A DNA stretch of 5,626 nucleotides, from assembly GCF_946480385.1 (NCBI RefSeq), contig NZ_CAMLJP010000186.1:1-5626 (forward strand), given 5' to 3'. Each line of letters starts with the position of its first letter. Positions within the stretch are counted from its first letter, which is position 1. The translations under genes and the position numbers were made by a program. Source of the stretch: an uncultured Azospirillum sp. Lineage in GTDB: Bacteria > Pseudomonadota > Alphaproteobacteria > Azospirillales > Azospirillaceae. Below the pieces are notes generated by a model. That model did no database searches and was not told the origin of the DNA. It worked only from the letters and a program-made list of their open reading frames with translations. This document shows positions 5,318 through 5,626 of the stretch, in pieces.

Positions 5318-5626
5318 TCAGCCCCCGATCCGGCGGATCGGCTCCGGCGCCGACTGCTGTTCGAACAGGCGGCGGTAGAGCCCGCCCGCCCGGTGGAGCA
5401 GGGCGGCATGGCTGCCTTCCTCGACCACCCGGCCCTGGCTGAAGACCAGGATGCGGTCCAGCGTGCGCACGGTGGACAGGCGGTGGGCGATGATGATGGC
5501 GGTGCGGCCCTGCATCAGCCGTTCGATGGCCTCCTGGATCAGCGCCTCCGATTCCGAATCCAGGCTGGAGGTCGCCTCGTCCAGGATCAGGATCGGCGCG
5601 TCGGCCAGGAAGGCGCGGGCCAGCGC
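5318..5626 (-). CDS. ABC exporter ATPase domain, C-terminal 102 residues (partial)
   Basis: The frame is open from the right edge down to TGA 5320-5318; the ATG at 5515 is internal. It begins [11 protein letters not shown], the residues that follow an ABC signature (LSGGQ, off the window). It continues with Walker B ILILDEAT (catalytic Glu at residue 17 of the fragment), the D-loop SSLDSE, and the H-loop [11 protein letters not shown] (His48). It ends with [31 protein letters not shown]. The [11 protein letters not shown]...AHRLSTVR...G.Y..L pattern is typical of exporters of the ABCB/MsbA type, in which the membrane domain is fused N-terminal to the ATPase. The membrane part and substrate are outside the window, so lipid, drug, peptide or polysaccharide export cannot be told apart. 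A stand-alone ATPase is less likely. Confidence 0.92.
   Translation of the reverse strand, partial: ALARAFLADAPILILDEATSSLDSESEALIQEAIERLMQGRTAIIIAHRLSTVRTLDRILVFSQGRVVEEGSHAALLHRAGGLYRRLFEQQSAPEPIRRIGG

Noticed and set aside
5200..5409. N-terminal extension of the SDR to an ATG at 5409
   Set aside because: The extra 70 residues are low-complexity and overlap the ABC exporter gene. The start at 5199 has a good AGGAG site and matches normal SDR N-termini.
5318..5515. A 65-residue gene starting at ATG 5515
   Set aside because: The frame continues to the window edge through Walker B and D-loop motifs, so this ATG is internal to the ABC ATPase.

Overview
The window is high-GC DNA with strong G/C preference at third codon positions. 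The genes, including a CheC-type phosphatase, a HisKA_2 kinase, a single-domain receiver and a DUF2076-like protein, suggest an alphaproteobacterium, plausibly Rhodospirillales and of the Azospirillum type. That placement is inferred from gene style only; there is no rRNA or other marker here.

Left edge (1-200): the end of an IS3-family insertion sequence enters from the left. It carries the first 18 codons of OrfA on the minus strand and a terminal repeat ending near 116. It directly abuts the last 22 codons of a plus-strand gene (117-185), which appears to have been cut by the element. Next (201-992, minus) is a DUF2076-like protein with a coiled-coil N-terminus, a Gln/Pro-rich middle, a Gly/Ala-rich hydrophobic stretch and an acidic tail. 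A 376-base divergent intergenic region (993-1368) holds a perfect 7-bp inverted repeat and some short direct repeats.

Centre (1369-4320, plus): a compact three-gene signalling operon. It encodes a CheC-family phosphatase with two intact active-site motifs, a soluble kinase with three PAS-type domains and a HisKA_2/HATPase core, and a stand-alone receiver. The first two genes overlap by about 20 bases and the last two overlap as ATGA. The likely circuit is that the kinase senses through its PAS domains and phosphorylates the receiver, while the CheC protein removes the phosphate. No cheA, cheW, cheD or chemoreceptor gene is visible, so the CheC protein appears to serve a dedicated non-canonical two-component system. 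This is the most interesting part of the window.

Right side (4321-5626): a G/C-rich hairpin separates the operon from a convergent classical short-chain dehydrogenase/reductase (4342-5199, minus). After 118 bases comes the C-terminal end of an ABC exporter-type ATPase (5318 to the window edge, minus), with Walker B, D-loop and H-loop visible. No tRNA, rRNA, CRISPR array or origin was recognised.
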